A stretch of 64,000 nucleotides of DNA from VFMC01 sp963791635 (lineage in GTDB: Bacteria > Actinomycetota > Acidimicrobiia > Acidimicrobiales > Ilumatobacteraceae), in the NCBI GenBank assembly GCA_963791635.1, contig CAWBTC010000005.1, forward strand, positions 1,736,001 through 1,800,000. Direction: 5' to 3'. Positions 34,109 to 44,607 of this stretch are shown in pieces. The translations under genes were made by a program, and so were the position numbers. The notes below the pieces were generated by a model, which saw nothing but the letters and a program-made list of their open reading frames with translations, was not told the origin of the DNA and searched no databases. The stretch's first letter is position 1, and every line of letters starts with the position of its first letter.

Positions 34109-37100
34109 ATGATGACCGTGGAGATCCGGATCCTCGGACCGATCGAGGCGTCGCGTGACGGTGTTCGGGTCGATGTGCGTGGGGATCGCCAGCGGACCAT
34201 GCTGGCGTTGCTCGCGTTGACGCCTGGTCAGGCCAGACCGATGGATCGGATCGTCGACACGATGTGGGCCGAAGCGGAGCTCCCGGCCGACCCCCGGCCA
34301 GCGATCCACACCTGCGCGTCGCGAGTTCGCGGACTGCTCGGTGAGGAGGTGATCGTGTCGGCCGGTGGAGCGTACACGCTCGCGGTGTCTCCGCTCGCCG
34401 TCGACGCTCACCGGTTCGAACGCCTCGTCGATCGCGCCGCAGAGATCAACCGAACGCTGACGGAGCGGATCGTGATGCTCCGCGAGGCGTTGGGGCTGTG
34501 GCGAGGTCCGGCGCTCGACGGTCTGGCCGACCGCGAGTGGTCACGGCCCGACGCGATCCGTCTGGACGAGCGCAGGGCGTTCGCCGAGGATCTCCTCGCG
34601 GAGGCGTTGCTCGAGGCGGGGCGGGCCGACGAGTCGGTCGCCTCGCTGGAGGCGGCTGCGTCTCGGCAGCCGCTACGCGAGCGCACGCACCTGTTGCTGA
34701 TGAGGGCGTTGAACGCCGTCGGACGCCAGGGCGAGGCGCTGCGCGTGTTCCAGAACTACCGCCGCCGCCTGGCGACCGACCTCGGCCTCGACCCAGGGGA
34801 GTCGATCGTCGATCTCGATCGCCAGATCGCCAACGGCAACAGCGTGGCGGATGAGGTCGCCCGCGAGGGCTGCCGGCCGCACGGGGGTATCACCTGCTCG
34901 AACGAATCGGTGACGGCGCGTTCGCGGTCGTGTACCGCGGCCTCCAGCCCGCCGTCGGCCGCGAGGTCGCGATCAAGGTGGTCCGGGAGGAGCTCGCCAA
35001 CCGGCCCGAGTTCATTCGGCGGTTCGAGGCCGAGGCGCACCTGGTGGCTCGGTTGGAGCACCCGCACATCGTCCCGCTCTACGACTACTGGCGCGAGCCG
35101 TACTCGGCCTGGCTGGTGATGAGGCTGTTCCGCGGCGGCACCCTCGAGGACCACATCGCCAAACGCACGCTGGCGTTGGACGACGTGGTGAAGATCGCGA
35201 CGCAGATCGGCGGCGCGCTCGAAGCAGCCCATCGCGCCGGTGTGGTGCACCGAGACGTCAAGCCGGCGAACGTGTTCCTCGACGGAGAGGGGAACGCGTT
35301 CCTCGGCGACTTCGGCATCGCCTACGCCGATGCGGTACCCCACGTGGCGCTCGACTCGCTGTCGGTCGGATCCCCCGCCTACGCGGCCCCCGAACAGCTC
35401 CGCCGTGAGCCGGTCGGCCCTCCGACCGACATCCACGGGCTCGCGATCATCGTCTACGAATGCCTCGTCGGCCGCCTGCCGTTCAGCGACGCGCCGAACG
35501 AGGCCGAGCTGCTCCGCCGCCAGCTGAGCGACCCGTTGCCGAACATGCGGGAGGTGCGCCCGGACCTGCCCGCCGCTGTCGACGACGTGCTGCGACGCGC
35601 CACCGCCAAGCGGCCGCTCGATCGCTACTCGACGGTGACCGAGTTCGTCACGGAGCTCACCGCCGCCGCAACCGGGACGGCGGATCGTTCCGCCCGACAG
35701 GCGCGGCGACGGCGACGGTCGGCGAACTCCGCAACCCGTACAAAGGCCTGCTCGCGTTCCAGGAGGCCGACGCCGCCGACTTCTTCGGCGGGCGTCCGGC
35801 TCGTCGATCGGCTCGTCGAGCGGATGGGTCACAGCGGCCCTGAGGCACGGTTCGTGGTGCTCGTCGGGCCGTCGGGTGCCGGCAAGTCGTCGGTCGTGAG
35901 AGCCGGATTGCTTCCCGCGCTGCGGGCGGGCCGGGTGCCGTCGTCGGACACCTGGTTCGTCACCACGATGATGCCGGGGGTCGATCCGTTCGAAGAGCTC
36001 GAGGGGGCACTCGCGCGAGTCGCCGGCACGAGCGTCGGTGGGCTGGCCGAACTGATGGCATCCGATCGGCGCGGGATCGGTCGGGCGGTGAAGCAGGTGT
36101 TGCCCGACGAGACGAGCGAGCTCGTGCTGGTGCTCGACCAGTTCGAGGAGCTGTTCACCCTGTGCCCCGATCCGGTGCTGAGGCAGCGCTTCGCGTCGGG
36201 GCTGGTCGCGGCCGTGAGCGAGGCGAGGTCGCGGCTGCGCGTGGTGACCACGCTGCGCGCCGACTTCTACGACCTGCCGTTGCGCATCCCCGAGCTCGCG
36301 ACGATCGTCGAGCAGGGCACCGTGGTGCTCACACCGCTCGCCGCCGACGAGCTCGAACAAGCGATCACCGAGCCCGCGCTGCGCGCCGGCTCGACGCTCG
36401 AACCAGGACTCGTGGCCCGCATCGTCGCCGACGTCGTCGATCAGCCGGGTGCGTTGCCGTTGCTGCAGTACGCGCTCACCGAGCTGTTCGATCGGTGCGT
36501 GTCGAGCGTGATGACTGCGGCCGCGTACGACGAGCTCGGCGGGCTCGCCGGAGCGCTCGGTCACCGCGCCGACGCGATCCACGGAGGATTCGACGAGCGC
36601 GAGCGTGAGATCACGCGCCGGCTGTTCACCCGACTGGTGGCTCCCGGCGAGGGGACCGCAGACACGCGCCGTCGTGTGCTGCGCAGCGAGCTCGGCGCCG
36701 ACCCCGTGGTCGATCGCGTGATCGATGGCTTCGGACGGGCCCGGTTCCGCGTTCGACCACGACCCCGTCACGCGCGAGCCGACGGTGGAGGTGGCCCACG
36801 AGGCGCTGCTGCGAGAGTGGCAGCGGCTGCGCGGCTGGCTCGACGACGATCGCGACGGCCTGCGGATCCACCGCCACCTCACCGTCGCCGCGGCCGGATG
36901 GGAGGCTTCGGGACGCGACCCGGGTGAGCTGTACCGAGGAGGACGCCTCGAGACGGCATCCGCGTGGGCGCCGAACACGACGGCGACCTCAACGAACGCG
37001 AGGCGGCGTTCCTCGAGCGCTCGGAGTCTGCGCACTTGGCCGCCATCGGCGCGGAGGCACGAGAGCGCCGAAGGCTCCACCGTTTGCTCGCCGCGGTGGC

Positions 37101-39500
37101 GTGTGTCGCCGTGATCGCATTGATCACGAGCGTCCTGGCGGTCGGGGCGCGGCGCCGGGCGCAAGACAACGAGCGCGCTGCGGCTGCGGCCGCCGCCGAG
37201 GCCGACGCGCAGCGAACCGAGGCGGAGGCGCAGCGCGCCACCGCCTCGGCGCAGCGCGACGCCGCGGATGCCGCCAGGGCCGACGCAGAGGCGGCGCAAA
37301 CCGAAGGAGAACTTGTGCTCCACGACGCCGAGACGACTCGCATGGCGGCTCTCGCTCCGGGCCTGGCCGACACCGACCTGTCGCTCGCGCTGTTGCTCGC
37401 CGCCGAGGCCCGCTCGCGTGGCGAGACGCCCGAGACCCTCGGCGGTCTCCTCGACACCATGCAGGCTGCGGGCAATGTGCTGCGGATCGTGCTCGACGAC
37501 ACCGGGTTCAACGTGCCGTTCGTCATCGCCGCGGTCGGCGTCGACCGGGTCGTCACCGTGCATCCCCCCGATCGCCTCGTCGTGCGCGACCTGACGTCGC
37601 TCCAGCCGATCGACACAATCTTCGTTTCCGACCCGAGGCCATTTGTCGCGGCGGCGTTGAAATTCGAGGTGCCGGCCTTCGGCGATGGCTTCGCCGTCTG
37701 GGCGGGCGGTTCTCACGCGTACGTCGTCGATCTCACCACCGGTGACGAGCGGCCACTTCCAGGGGGTCCACCATCGGGCGTCGATGTCGACGAGACCACC
37801 GGTCGCATCGCCGTCGTCGACGAGGTCGGCGGGCTGGCGCTGTTCGACTCGCCGGACGCAACGACACCCCGCTGGAGGACGGTCGGCGACGGCATTCGGA
37901 CCGTCTCCGATGCCGTCGATGCCGGGCTGCTCCCCGCTGATAGTGCCGACCCCGGCACCGTGCTGCGTTCGTTCGCCCGGTTCTCGCTGGACGGCTCGAG
38001 CGTGTTCGTCGCCCGTGGCTGGGGCGTGCGCCAGTACCGCGTCGACGACGGGACCCTCGTCGGCGAATGGGCGCACACATCTGACCTGGCCGGGTCGGGA
38101 CAGGTGATCGAGGTGGTCGACGCCACCCACCTCGCCGTATCTACGTACATCGACCTGTGGATCCTCGACATGACGAACGGCGAGTTCTCGGCGTGATCGA
38201 TGTCGATAGTTTCGAGGTCGGCCAGGCCCTCCACAACCCCGTGGCGGTGGGCGACGGGCGGCTGGTCGTGCCGACCACCGCCGGCACGTACTACGTCGTC
38301 GACCGCAACGGTTCCGTCGGTTCCTCCCCCGTCTCCGGCAGGGTCGGGCTCGGCGGCGCTGCGGGGTTGCTTCAGAGTGGCACCGTGCTCATCTCCGGTG
38401 ACGCCGGCTTCGCCGAGCACGCAATCGACGGTCGCTCCTTGCTGCGGACCGTGCTGCCGGGCACCGACTGGGCGACGGGGGTGTGGCCTTCGTTCGACGG
38501 AGCGAAGATGACGGTGCACCACAAGCCCTCCGGAGCGTTCAGGACCTCGATCGACCGGGCGCAGGAATGGACGTGCGACATGGGTACGAGCGATTGCACG
38601 ATCGTCGACGACGTGTCGGCGGATCCGGCGGCACCCGACTCGATGCCGGTGGCGAACTGGGCCGAGCCCCTGGGCGATGTGCGTGTCGAATGGCGCCCCG
38701 ACGAGACGTCGGTCGTCACGAGCGACGGCGAACTGCTCGGCCAGGTGCCGAGTCCCGACCACGCCGTCTGGGAATTCGTCCCCGAACATCACGGTTGGAT
38801 CGCCTTCTTCGACGGCGGACCCCGCCACCTCGACGTGTGGTCGCTGCCGGAGGGCGAACGCCTCGCCGAGGTCGATTTCGAAGGGATCTGGCGGTTCATG
38901 ACCGGCTCCCCCGACGGACGGACGCTGCTTTTCACCGACCCCTACACCGGCGACGTCCAGGTGCTCGACACCTCGACGTGGTCGGTGGTGCCCGCCGCCA
39001 CCGAGGCGATCGGGCCAGCGATCTGGGTGGCGTTCGACCAGCAGGGCGACCGGATGGTGACCATCACGCCCACCGGCGAGGTGACGCTGCGCGACGGCCG
39101 GACGTACGACGCGATCCGCATCCTCGGCGGCGACGGATGCTGCGCGCCACCTCGGCGTTCTCCGAGGACGGACGGCTGTTGCTCGTGTCGCTGGCGCACT
39201 CTGTGCAGCTGTGGGACACCAGTCCGGCCGCCCCATCGGTTCGCCGTTCCGGTCGGAGTGGGACGACATCAACCTGGTTCCGGGAAGACCCCCTTCCTCG
39301 CTGACGTCGTCCCGGGCCAGGGGGTCACGATCTGGCGCTACGAGGTCGACACCTGGGCCGATCTCGCCTGCGACGCCGCCGGTCGGAACATGACAGACGA
39401 GGAGTGGGACCTGTACGGCCCGGCCGACGAGGAATACCACGTGACCTGCCCCCAATGGCCGGCACGCCCCGACCGCTCGCTCACAGAGGCATCGGCATGA
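34109..39500 (+). pseudogene. Giant BTAD/SARP - Ser/Thr kinase - nSTAND ATPase - membrane - beta-propeller regulator, nine frame breaks
   Basis: Read across frames, one protein of about 1,795 residues. Order: winged-helix plus BTAD (34115-34860; RILGPIEASRDGVRV... and the tetratricopeptide BTAD helices), protein kinase (34864-35680; AIKVV, HRDVKPANV, DFGIA, SPAYAAPEQ), nSTAND1 ATPase (35685-36700; NPYKGLLAFQ, Walker A GPSGAGKSS, Walker B VLVLDQFEELF), a membrane helix (about 37077-37150), an Ala-rich coiled coil, then a beta-propeller and the closing domain WADLACDAAGRNMTDEEW. The frame changes near 34863, 35680, 35797, 36745, 36968, 38192, 39143, 39222 and 39285. A GGAGG site precedes ATG 34109. 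The likely role is a membrane-bound signal receiver that controls transcription. Such architectures are known in actinobacteria. Kinase and ATPase residues are all intact. Confidence 0.8.
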
Positions 39501-39558
39501 TCCACCACCAACGCACGGTTCTCAGTTCTGACACCGAGTGCGGACACATCGCGCTGGC

Positions 39559-40576
39559 TCACTCGTATCGATCGGGGTGGTGCACGGCGTCGGCGATCGT
39601 CATCGCGAAGCGGAACGCGCCGCTCGACCAGACGCTGCACGGGTTCTCCCCGATGATCGGGCAGAAGTGGACACCGTCGCCTCGTACGACCACCGTCCCG
39701 TCGGGTGCGCAGTCGACGTCGTACTCGCTGCAGGGCAGGCGGTCGGCGTAGAGACCATCGGGTGTCTCGACCGCGGCGCCGGCATCCACGAACGACACGT
39801 ACCGGAAGGCCGAGGCGTACTCCTGGTACGCAGCGTTGATCCCGTCGACGACCGCATCGTCGGCGAAGCTCGCCGAGCGGTACGGCTGCCCGACCAGCAC
39901 CACACGGGCGCCGGCACGCCGCGCCCGGTCGATGAGCACGCCGATGTCGGCGCGGTAGGTAGCGACCAGGGCGTCGCCGCGGAGGTGGCCGCCGCGCCCG
40001 TCCTCCATGCACGGCGTGAGGCTGTTGCCGGTGAAGCTGATCACCACCACACTCGACGGATCGGCCTCGAGGTCGACGGCGAGCCAATCGCACGGTGCGG
40101 TGCCACCCCAGAACTTCGGGGTCACCGGGACGTCGCCGTTCAGGTACTGCAACATGGGGTTCGCTTCTTGGGCGAGTGAGTCGCCGACCAGCACGGTCGC
40201 GTCGTGATCGGCGGACGGATCAGACCAGATGCCGGTCTGAATCGTGGGAGCCGGCAGCGGTGCAGACGGTCGTCTCGGCGGCGACGACGGCTGCGGGTCG
40301 GGCTGGATCGTCGTGGCGGGCGTCGGGTCCGGCGTGTCGAGCACCCCCGGCAGCCCGGTCGTCGCGATGGTCCGGGCGTCACTCGGCCCCGGCGCCGCCG
40401 GTCCGGCGATCGCCGAGCCGCGTACCCCCGGCCGCGATCGCTGCGACGAGGGCGAGACCGGCGACCGCCAGCGTCGCGGCTCCGAGCCGCCCGAGCGGCG
40501 TCGACGACGAGCCGGCCGGGGTGCGGCGGTCGGCACTGAGCGGCGACGTGGTGCCACCGGCATCCGCCGGTGGCAC
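39559..40576 (-). CDS. Membrane-anchored SGNH/GDSL hydrolase, one frame break
   Basis: An extracytoplasmic esterase-type hydrolase of about 335 residues. A membrane helix (LGAATLAVAGLALVAAIAAGG) near residue 30-50 anchors it; a Pro/Thr-rich linker follows. The SGNH domain has VGDSLAQEA (nucleophile Ser), ISFTGNSLTPC (Asn) and the Asp-x-x-His pair in RGDGVHFCP. Relatives act on cell-wall polysaccharide acyl groups. The helix and the hydrolase are in different frames; a one-base change near 40420 joins them. GTG 40576 is the probable start. It lies 15 bp before the end of the solute-binding gene on the same strand, so both may be transcribed together. Confidence 0.75.
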
Positions 40577-40591
40577 CCGAGCGCCGGGCGC

Positions 40592-41988
40592 TCACTGGTT
40601 GATGTCGACGGGCTCGAGGAACTCCAGCACCCCGCCGGTGCGCCGGGTCACCTCGATCACCGTCGTGCAGGCGCCGTCTGCCGTGACGAGAGTCGGCGGA
40701 ACGATCGTGCAATCGGCGTTGCCGACGCCGAACGGCGCCGGACCGTCGTAGGCGGCGAGTGCCGCAGCGAGGTCGGCCGGAGCGTTGTCGACACCGATGT
40801 CGTTGAGCACCCGCGTCAACAGCAGCAGCGACGCGGGCGCCCACAGCAGCGCGCCGCCCTGCGTCGTGAGGTCGGTCGGCGTCGTGAGGTATGGGTCCAC
40901 CGCCTCGATCACGGTCAGCTCGCCACTGTCGAGGTCCGGGTCGGCGAAGTCGACCTGATCGCCGACGACGATGCCGTCGGGCTGATCGCACCACGTGGGC
41001 CAGACGAACACGGGCTGCCCGCCGAGTTGCTCCCACGCCTCCGTCGCGATGTCGCAGACTCCGGAGCGTATCCGATCACGACATCCGCATCCACGGCACC
41101 CGCCGCCTCCACGAGCGCCGCCAGCGCGTCCACGTCGAACGACGACGCGTCGCGGGGCTCCGGGAGTGCGACCTCGATGATCTCGACGTCCGGAACGACG
41201 ACGTGCGCCGCCCTCTCGACCACGCCGCCAGTCCCGGCGCCGCCGACCAACGCGATGCGGCTGCCTCCCGCGGGGAGCGCGCAGCGGCGGCCAGACCGGT
41301 GGCGGTCAGCACCTGCAGGGCACCTGCGAAGAACGCGACGGCCTGCGTCCCGGCGAAGGGGTCGATGCCAGGATCGGCTTGCGATCAGCCAGCGCCTGCT
41401 GGAACTCGGTCTTTCGGTGAGCAGGTTCTCCAGCACCGCGACCACGTCGGGATTGCTGCCCAGTTGCTCGGCACAGCCGGCCGGGTCGCTCTCGCCGTCG
41501 CAGCTGACGATCTCGATCGGTGCCCGTCGATGCCGCCGAGCTCGGCATTGATGAAGTCGGCCATCGCGCTCGTGTACGGGTCGGCCGGGTACTCGGCGAA
41601 GTCGGCCACGCCGATGACCACCGGATCTCCGCTCGCCTCACCGGCAGTGGCGCCGGTGTACTCGAGCGCCCAGGCAAGGGCCTCGGCCGACACCCCGGCT
41701 TTGGCCACCGTCGTCTCCGGTGCGGCTTCGGATGTCGTTGGCCGGGGCGGCCGTCGGTGCTGTCGTCGTGACCGGCGCGGCGGTGGTCGCCGGCGCTGCG
41801 GTCGTCGCCGCTGACGCCACAGCAGTCGTGACCGTCGCTCGGTCCGTCGACCCCCCGTCATTGTCGTCGCTGCACGCGACGAGCACGATCATCCCCAGGG
41901 CGGCGCACGTCGCTCCGCGAATCGGAACGGTCGGCGCCTGCGGCTGATGTGACCCGACGAAGATCGGTCTGCTCTCATGTCTCCCCAC
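40592..41988 (-). pseudogene. Solute-binding lipoprotein (branched-chain amino acid/urea type), six frame breaks
   Basis: A periplasmic-binding protein (Peripla_BP_6-like) of about 430 residues. It begins with a lipoprotein signal ending in lipobox LVAC (about 41875), then a Thr/Ala-rich linker, and domain segments PVVIGVADFAEYPADPYTSA, VAVLENLL, FQQALADRKPILA, VLTATGLAAA, RIALVGGAGTGGVV and FVWPTWCDQPDG. These sit in changing frames; breaks fall near 41733, 41522, 41412, 41367, 41275 and 41070. The start is uncertain (GTG 41988 or later). No permease or ATPase genes are adjacent. Segments are well conserved, so heavy indel error or a dead gene are both possible. Confidence 0.68.
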
Positions 41989-42230
41989 TTCCTGTGTCGA
42001 CCGCCGGACCCCCGTGGACCGGATCGGTACGCTCATCGAGACAGGAGTGGCTCTCAGCAACCTTTCAATGCCCTGAAAGGTTCTTGTCAGGACCGAACCT
42101 CAGGCTGGCGTTCTCGTGGGGGCAGGTCACCGCATGTGGTGTGGGGAGGGATCGTTGCATCGCACACCGGCTCGTCGGATGTCGTGCGACCGATGGTTCC
42201 GCACCGTCGCCAGCGGGCTCGACCAACCCA

Positions 42231-42504
42231 CTGCGGTCGATTTCGTCCCGGCTCCACGCTCGCTGTTGGAGACTCGCAGTACGACACGGCGACCGGCGAA
42301 CTGGTTCTCGACCCGTCGGCAACGTTCTCCGTGATCGACATCGGCTTCTGGAACCCTGCAGCCGTCGAGGCGTTGGACTCGTCCATGGAGGCCTGCCCCA
42401 TCGTCACCTCGCCGCCGCAGTTCTCCTGCGACATCACCGACGACGGTTCCCGCATCGCATTCATCTCGCAAGGAACCATTCAGATCTGGGAGTTCGAGGA
42501 GTGA
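42231..42504 (+). pseudogene. 3' fragment of an unknown protein
   Basis: The last about 90 residues of one open frame (TLAVGDSQYDTATGELVLD... to GTIQIWEFEE) look like genuine protein with beta-propeller-like strands, but the frame upstream of 42231 is unlike protein. I cannot identify it. It may be the end of a frameshifted or truncated gene, perhaps related to the propeller of the giant regulator. The rest of 41989-42552 holds nothing I can support. Confidence 0.4.
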
Positions 42505-42552
42505 GCGTGCTCCGGGTATCCGACCGGTTGGCAGCGGCGCAGGCTTTCGAGG

Positions 42553-42870
42553 TCAGAGACCGAGCACCGCTCGGATGCCGTCGTCGATCGCGGAGATCAG
42601 CGGCTTCGGCAGTTGTCCCGAGCGGTCGCCCAGCCACGAGCGGTCGATCAGCTCCAACCCGAGGGGCACCGCGACTGACGGCTTCGGCAGGCCGGTCACC
42701 CCGGGATCGAGCATGACGTTCCCGGCAAGACCGGCCCGGCCGAGGTTCGAGGTCAGGGGCACGACGTGGGTTTGCCAGACGTCGACGCCGAGCACGTCCT
42801 CCGACGACACGACCACGCATGGCCGACGCTTGTCGAGCTCGATCCAGTACACCCCACCCCGGGTCACCAC
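42553..42870 (-). CDS. mazF: MazF/PemK-type toxin (mRNA endoribonuclease)
   Basis: A 105-residue type II toxin that cleaves mRNA. The fold's landmarks are there: GGVYWIELDKRRPCVVVSSED at the N-terminus (with R in KRRP), TSNLGRAGLAGNV, SVAVPLGLELIDRS and a C-terminal helix. GTG 42870 overlaps the stop of the antitoxin gene, so toxin translation depends on antitoxin translation. Downstream of it the window goes to unknown fragments. Confidence 0.88.
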   Translation of the reverse strand: MVTRGGVYWIELDKRRPCVVVSSEDVLGVDVWQTHVVPLTSNLGRAGLAGNVMLDPGVTGLPKPSVAVPLGLELIDRSWLGDRSGQLPKPLISAIDDGIRAVLGL

Positions 42871-43100
42871 GGCGCCGAGCGTTCCATTCGCTCACCCGTC
42901 GCCACCGCGTCTCGTCGGGTCGGGCGTTTGCCCGCCGCCAGCGCCGCGTCGGCGACGAGCTGCTGCGCCAACGACATGCTCGAGCCGGCGGCGTGCCGAC
43001 GGAGCTGCGTGGTCACCCACTGCGAGAACGGTACGTCGAGGTTGGCGATGATCGGCAGAACATCGTCTGGCACACTGATCGTCTTGTTGGGCACGTACAT
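42864..43100 (-). CDS. Antitoxin for the MazF-type toxin
   Basis: A 78-residue protein whose start (VPNKTISVPDDVLPII) suggests a ribbon-helix-helix DNA-binding N-terminus; the rest would neutralise the toxin. ATG 43100 begins it. It overlaps the toxin start by 7 bp, the usual antitoxin-first order. A palindrome just upstream is a likely operator for autoregulation. The longer open frame 5' of it reads through a repeat and is not coding. Confidence 0.78.
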   Translation of the reverse strand: MYVPNKTISVPDDVLPIIANLDVPFSQWVTTQLRRHAAGSSMSLAQQLVADAALAAGKRPTRRDAVATGERMERSAPW

Positions 43101-43102
43101 AG

Positions 43103-43114
43103 CGTACGTACGTA
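43103..43114. promoter_or_regulatory. Probable operator of the toxin-antitoxin pair
   Basis: Palindrome CGTACGTACG with alternating TACG, 2 bp upstream of the antitoxin start. Placement fits antitoxin autoregulation; binding is inferred. Confidence 0.5.
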
Positions 43115-43230
43115 TGATGCGACCAGCAACTGACTTCGTCAGTCGTCGCCGGGAACATCCCGGTTGTTCAACCAGGGAACAGGTCGTCGCCACCCAGTTC
43201 GAGCGACGGCTCCTGTTCGGTCGCCGTATC

Positions 43231-43278
43231 CGCGTGTGCGCAGAAGCGCACCGCATCGGTGCTGAAGTGCGCAAACGC
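43231..43278. repeat. 45-bp palindromic repeat, pair 2, copy A
   Basis: Inverted orientation relative to 33861; bounded by TGTGCGCA and TGCGCA with a GCACCGCATCGGTGC core. Confidence 0.82.
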
Positions 43279-43292
43279 ATCCCGCCCCCGAC

Positions 43293-43340
43293 CGCGTGTG
43301 CGCACGAATGCACCGCATGGGTGCGCACGTGCGCACACGC
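43293..43340. repeat. 45-bp palindromic repeat, pair 2, copy B
   Basis: Second copy, 14 bp after copy A, more diverged in its middle. It ends at the 3' end of the VOC-cupin gene. Confidence 0.78.
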
Positions 43341-43341
43341 G

Positions 43342-44535
43342 CTATCGGAGCTGAGTCCGGACGAGATCGGGGAGGGTGACGTCGAGCAGCTCGAAGTCCG
43401 CGCTGCATGACGTCAGCGAGTGCACCATGCCGGCGGGGATCACGAACGTGTCACCGTCGAGCAACGCAACCGGATCGTGGCCCTCGCACGCCAGCGAGCA
43501 CGAGCCCTGCAGCACGAAGCCGAACACGAACTCGGCGTCGTGGGTGGACGGCTTGGTGTGATCGACACCAGCCGGGCGAGCCACGCGCACGCCCGCCAGA
43601 CCGTCGGTTGCAGCGCCGATTCCGATGTCGCGGTACTCGAAGCCGTCGAAGCGCCACGGGTGCCACGCCGCCTCGGATGCATCGTGACGGACGAACCGTT
43701 GTCCCGCGAAGTCCTTGTCGGGATCGACCCGACCAGTGGGCAACGGCATCGAGTGATCCGCCATCGTCTCGTGTTCGGCCGGGCAACCGAGTTCGATCAC
43801 TTCGAGGCCGCCTCCGCTCTCGAGCACCCGGTGCCGGATCTCGGGAGGTTGCAGGACGCAGTCGCCCGCTTCGAGCACGAACGGCTCGCCCTGGTCTTCG
43901 TAGACCAGACGCACCCAGCCCTTGTGGCAGTAGATCATCTGGAATCGAACCTTGTGATAGTGCACGTAGTCGGGCACCGGACCATCGGTCGTGATGCGGA
44001 TGTGCGAGCCGATGAACCGACCCCCCTGACGGCCCGGAATGATGTCGCGATACTCCATGCCCGCACGGCCCACGCCCCACGAGGCAGCGTCGCGCATCCG
44101 GCTGACCACCAGCGACTGTTGCACCGGCGGCAGCACGAGTCCGGGATCGGCATCGACGAGTTCCACCCGCGTCCCATTCGGTGCGACCAACACGGTCTCG
44201 CCGTCCGAAACGGCCGCGGCGACGTCGCAGCGCAGACGGAGGGTGACGTTGCCGCCCGGAGCATCGCCGTCAGCGGGTTCGAGCCTGAGCGTCAATCCAT
44301 GACCGGTCAGCTCTGCGGTCGATGGATCGTCGGCGGGGAAGATGGCATCCACCCGGAATCCGAGGCGCTTGGTGAAGAACTCGAGCGTCGGCTGCAGGGG
44401 CCGACACGGCACCACGACGAGCGCATCGCGGACACCGACCCCAGCGGAGCGGATCGCCAGGCCGAGCTGCAGGCAGATCGGCAGACGGATGAGCAGGTGC
44501 AACAGCGGGTGGATCACGCGGATCACGCGGCACAT
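43342..44535 (-). CDS. VOC (glyoxalase-like) domain fused to a double cupin
   Basis: A protein of up to 397 residues. Residues about 35-130 look like a vicinal-oxygen-chelate domain (VVVPCRPLQPTLEFFTKRLGFRVDAI...). Two cupin barrels follow: the first with HYHKVRFQMIYCHKGWVRL and LQPPEIRHRV, the second with HDAEFVFGFVLQGSCSL and FVIPAGMVHSLTS. The His-rich cupin strands suggest one or two metal sites. The start is unclear: no good ATG or GTG lies near the first VOC strand, so 44535 is an outer limit and a frame break there is possible. Function unknown; perhaps a dioxygenase or isomerase. Confidence 0.7.
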   Translation of the reverse strand: MCRVIRVIHPLLHLLIRLPICLQLGLAIRSAGVGVRDALVVVPCRPLQPTLEFFTKRLGFRVDAIFPADDPSTAELTGHGLTLRLEPADGDAPGGNVTLRLRCDVAAAVSDGETVLVAPNGTRVELVDADPGLVLPPVQQSLVVSRMRDAASWGVGRAGMEYRDIIPGRQGGRFIGSHIRITTDGPVPDYVHYHKVRFQMIYCHKGWVRLVYEDQGEPFVLEAGDCVLQPPEIRHRVLESGGGLEVIELGCPAEHETMADHSMPLPTGRVDPDKDFAGQRFVRHDASEAAWHPWRFDGFEYRDIGIGAATDGLAGVRVARPAGVDHTKPSTHDAEFVFGFVLQGSCSLACEGHDPVALLDGDTFVIPAGMVHSLTSCSADFELLDVTLPDLVRTQLR

Positions 44536-44607
44536 CGGAGCGGCTCACAACAGGATCGGCCATCGAGGGCGACGCTAGCCTGACCCGGTTCCCGGCCAAC
44601 CAGAGAC

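Noticed and set aside
34756..38130. A 1,124-codon open frame on the minus strand opposite the giant regulator
   Set aside because: It is the antisense image of the kinase/ATPase coding frames: composition is Arg/His/Val-rich, with no domain or start signal, as expected in very GC-rich DNA.
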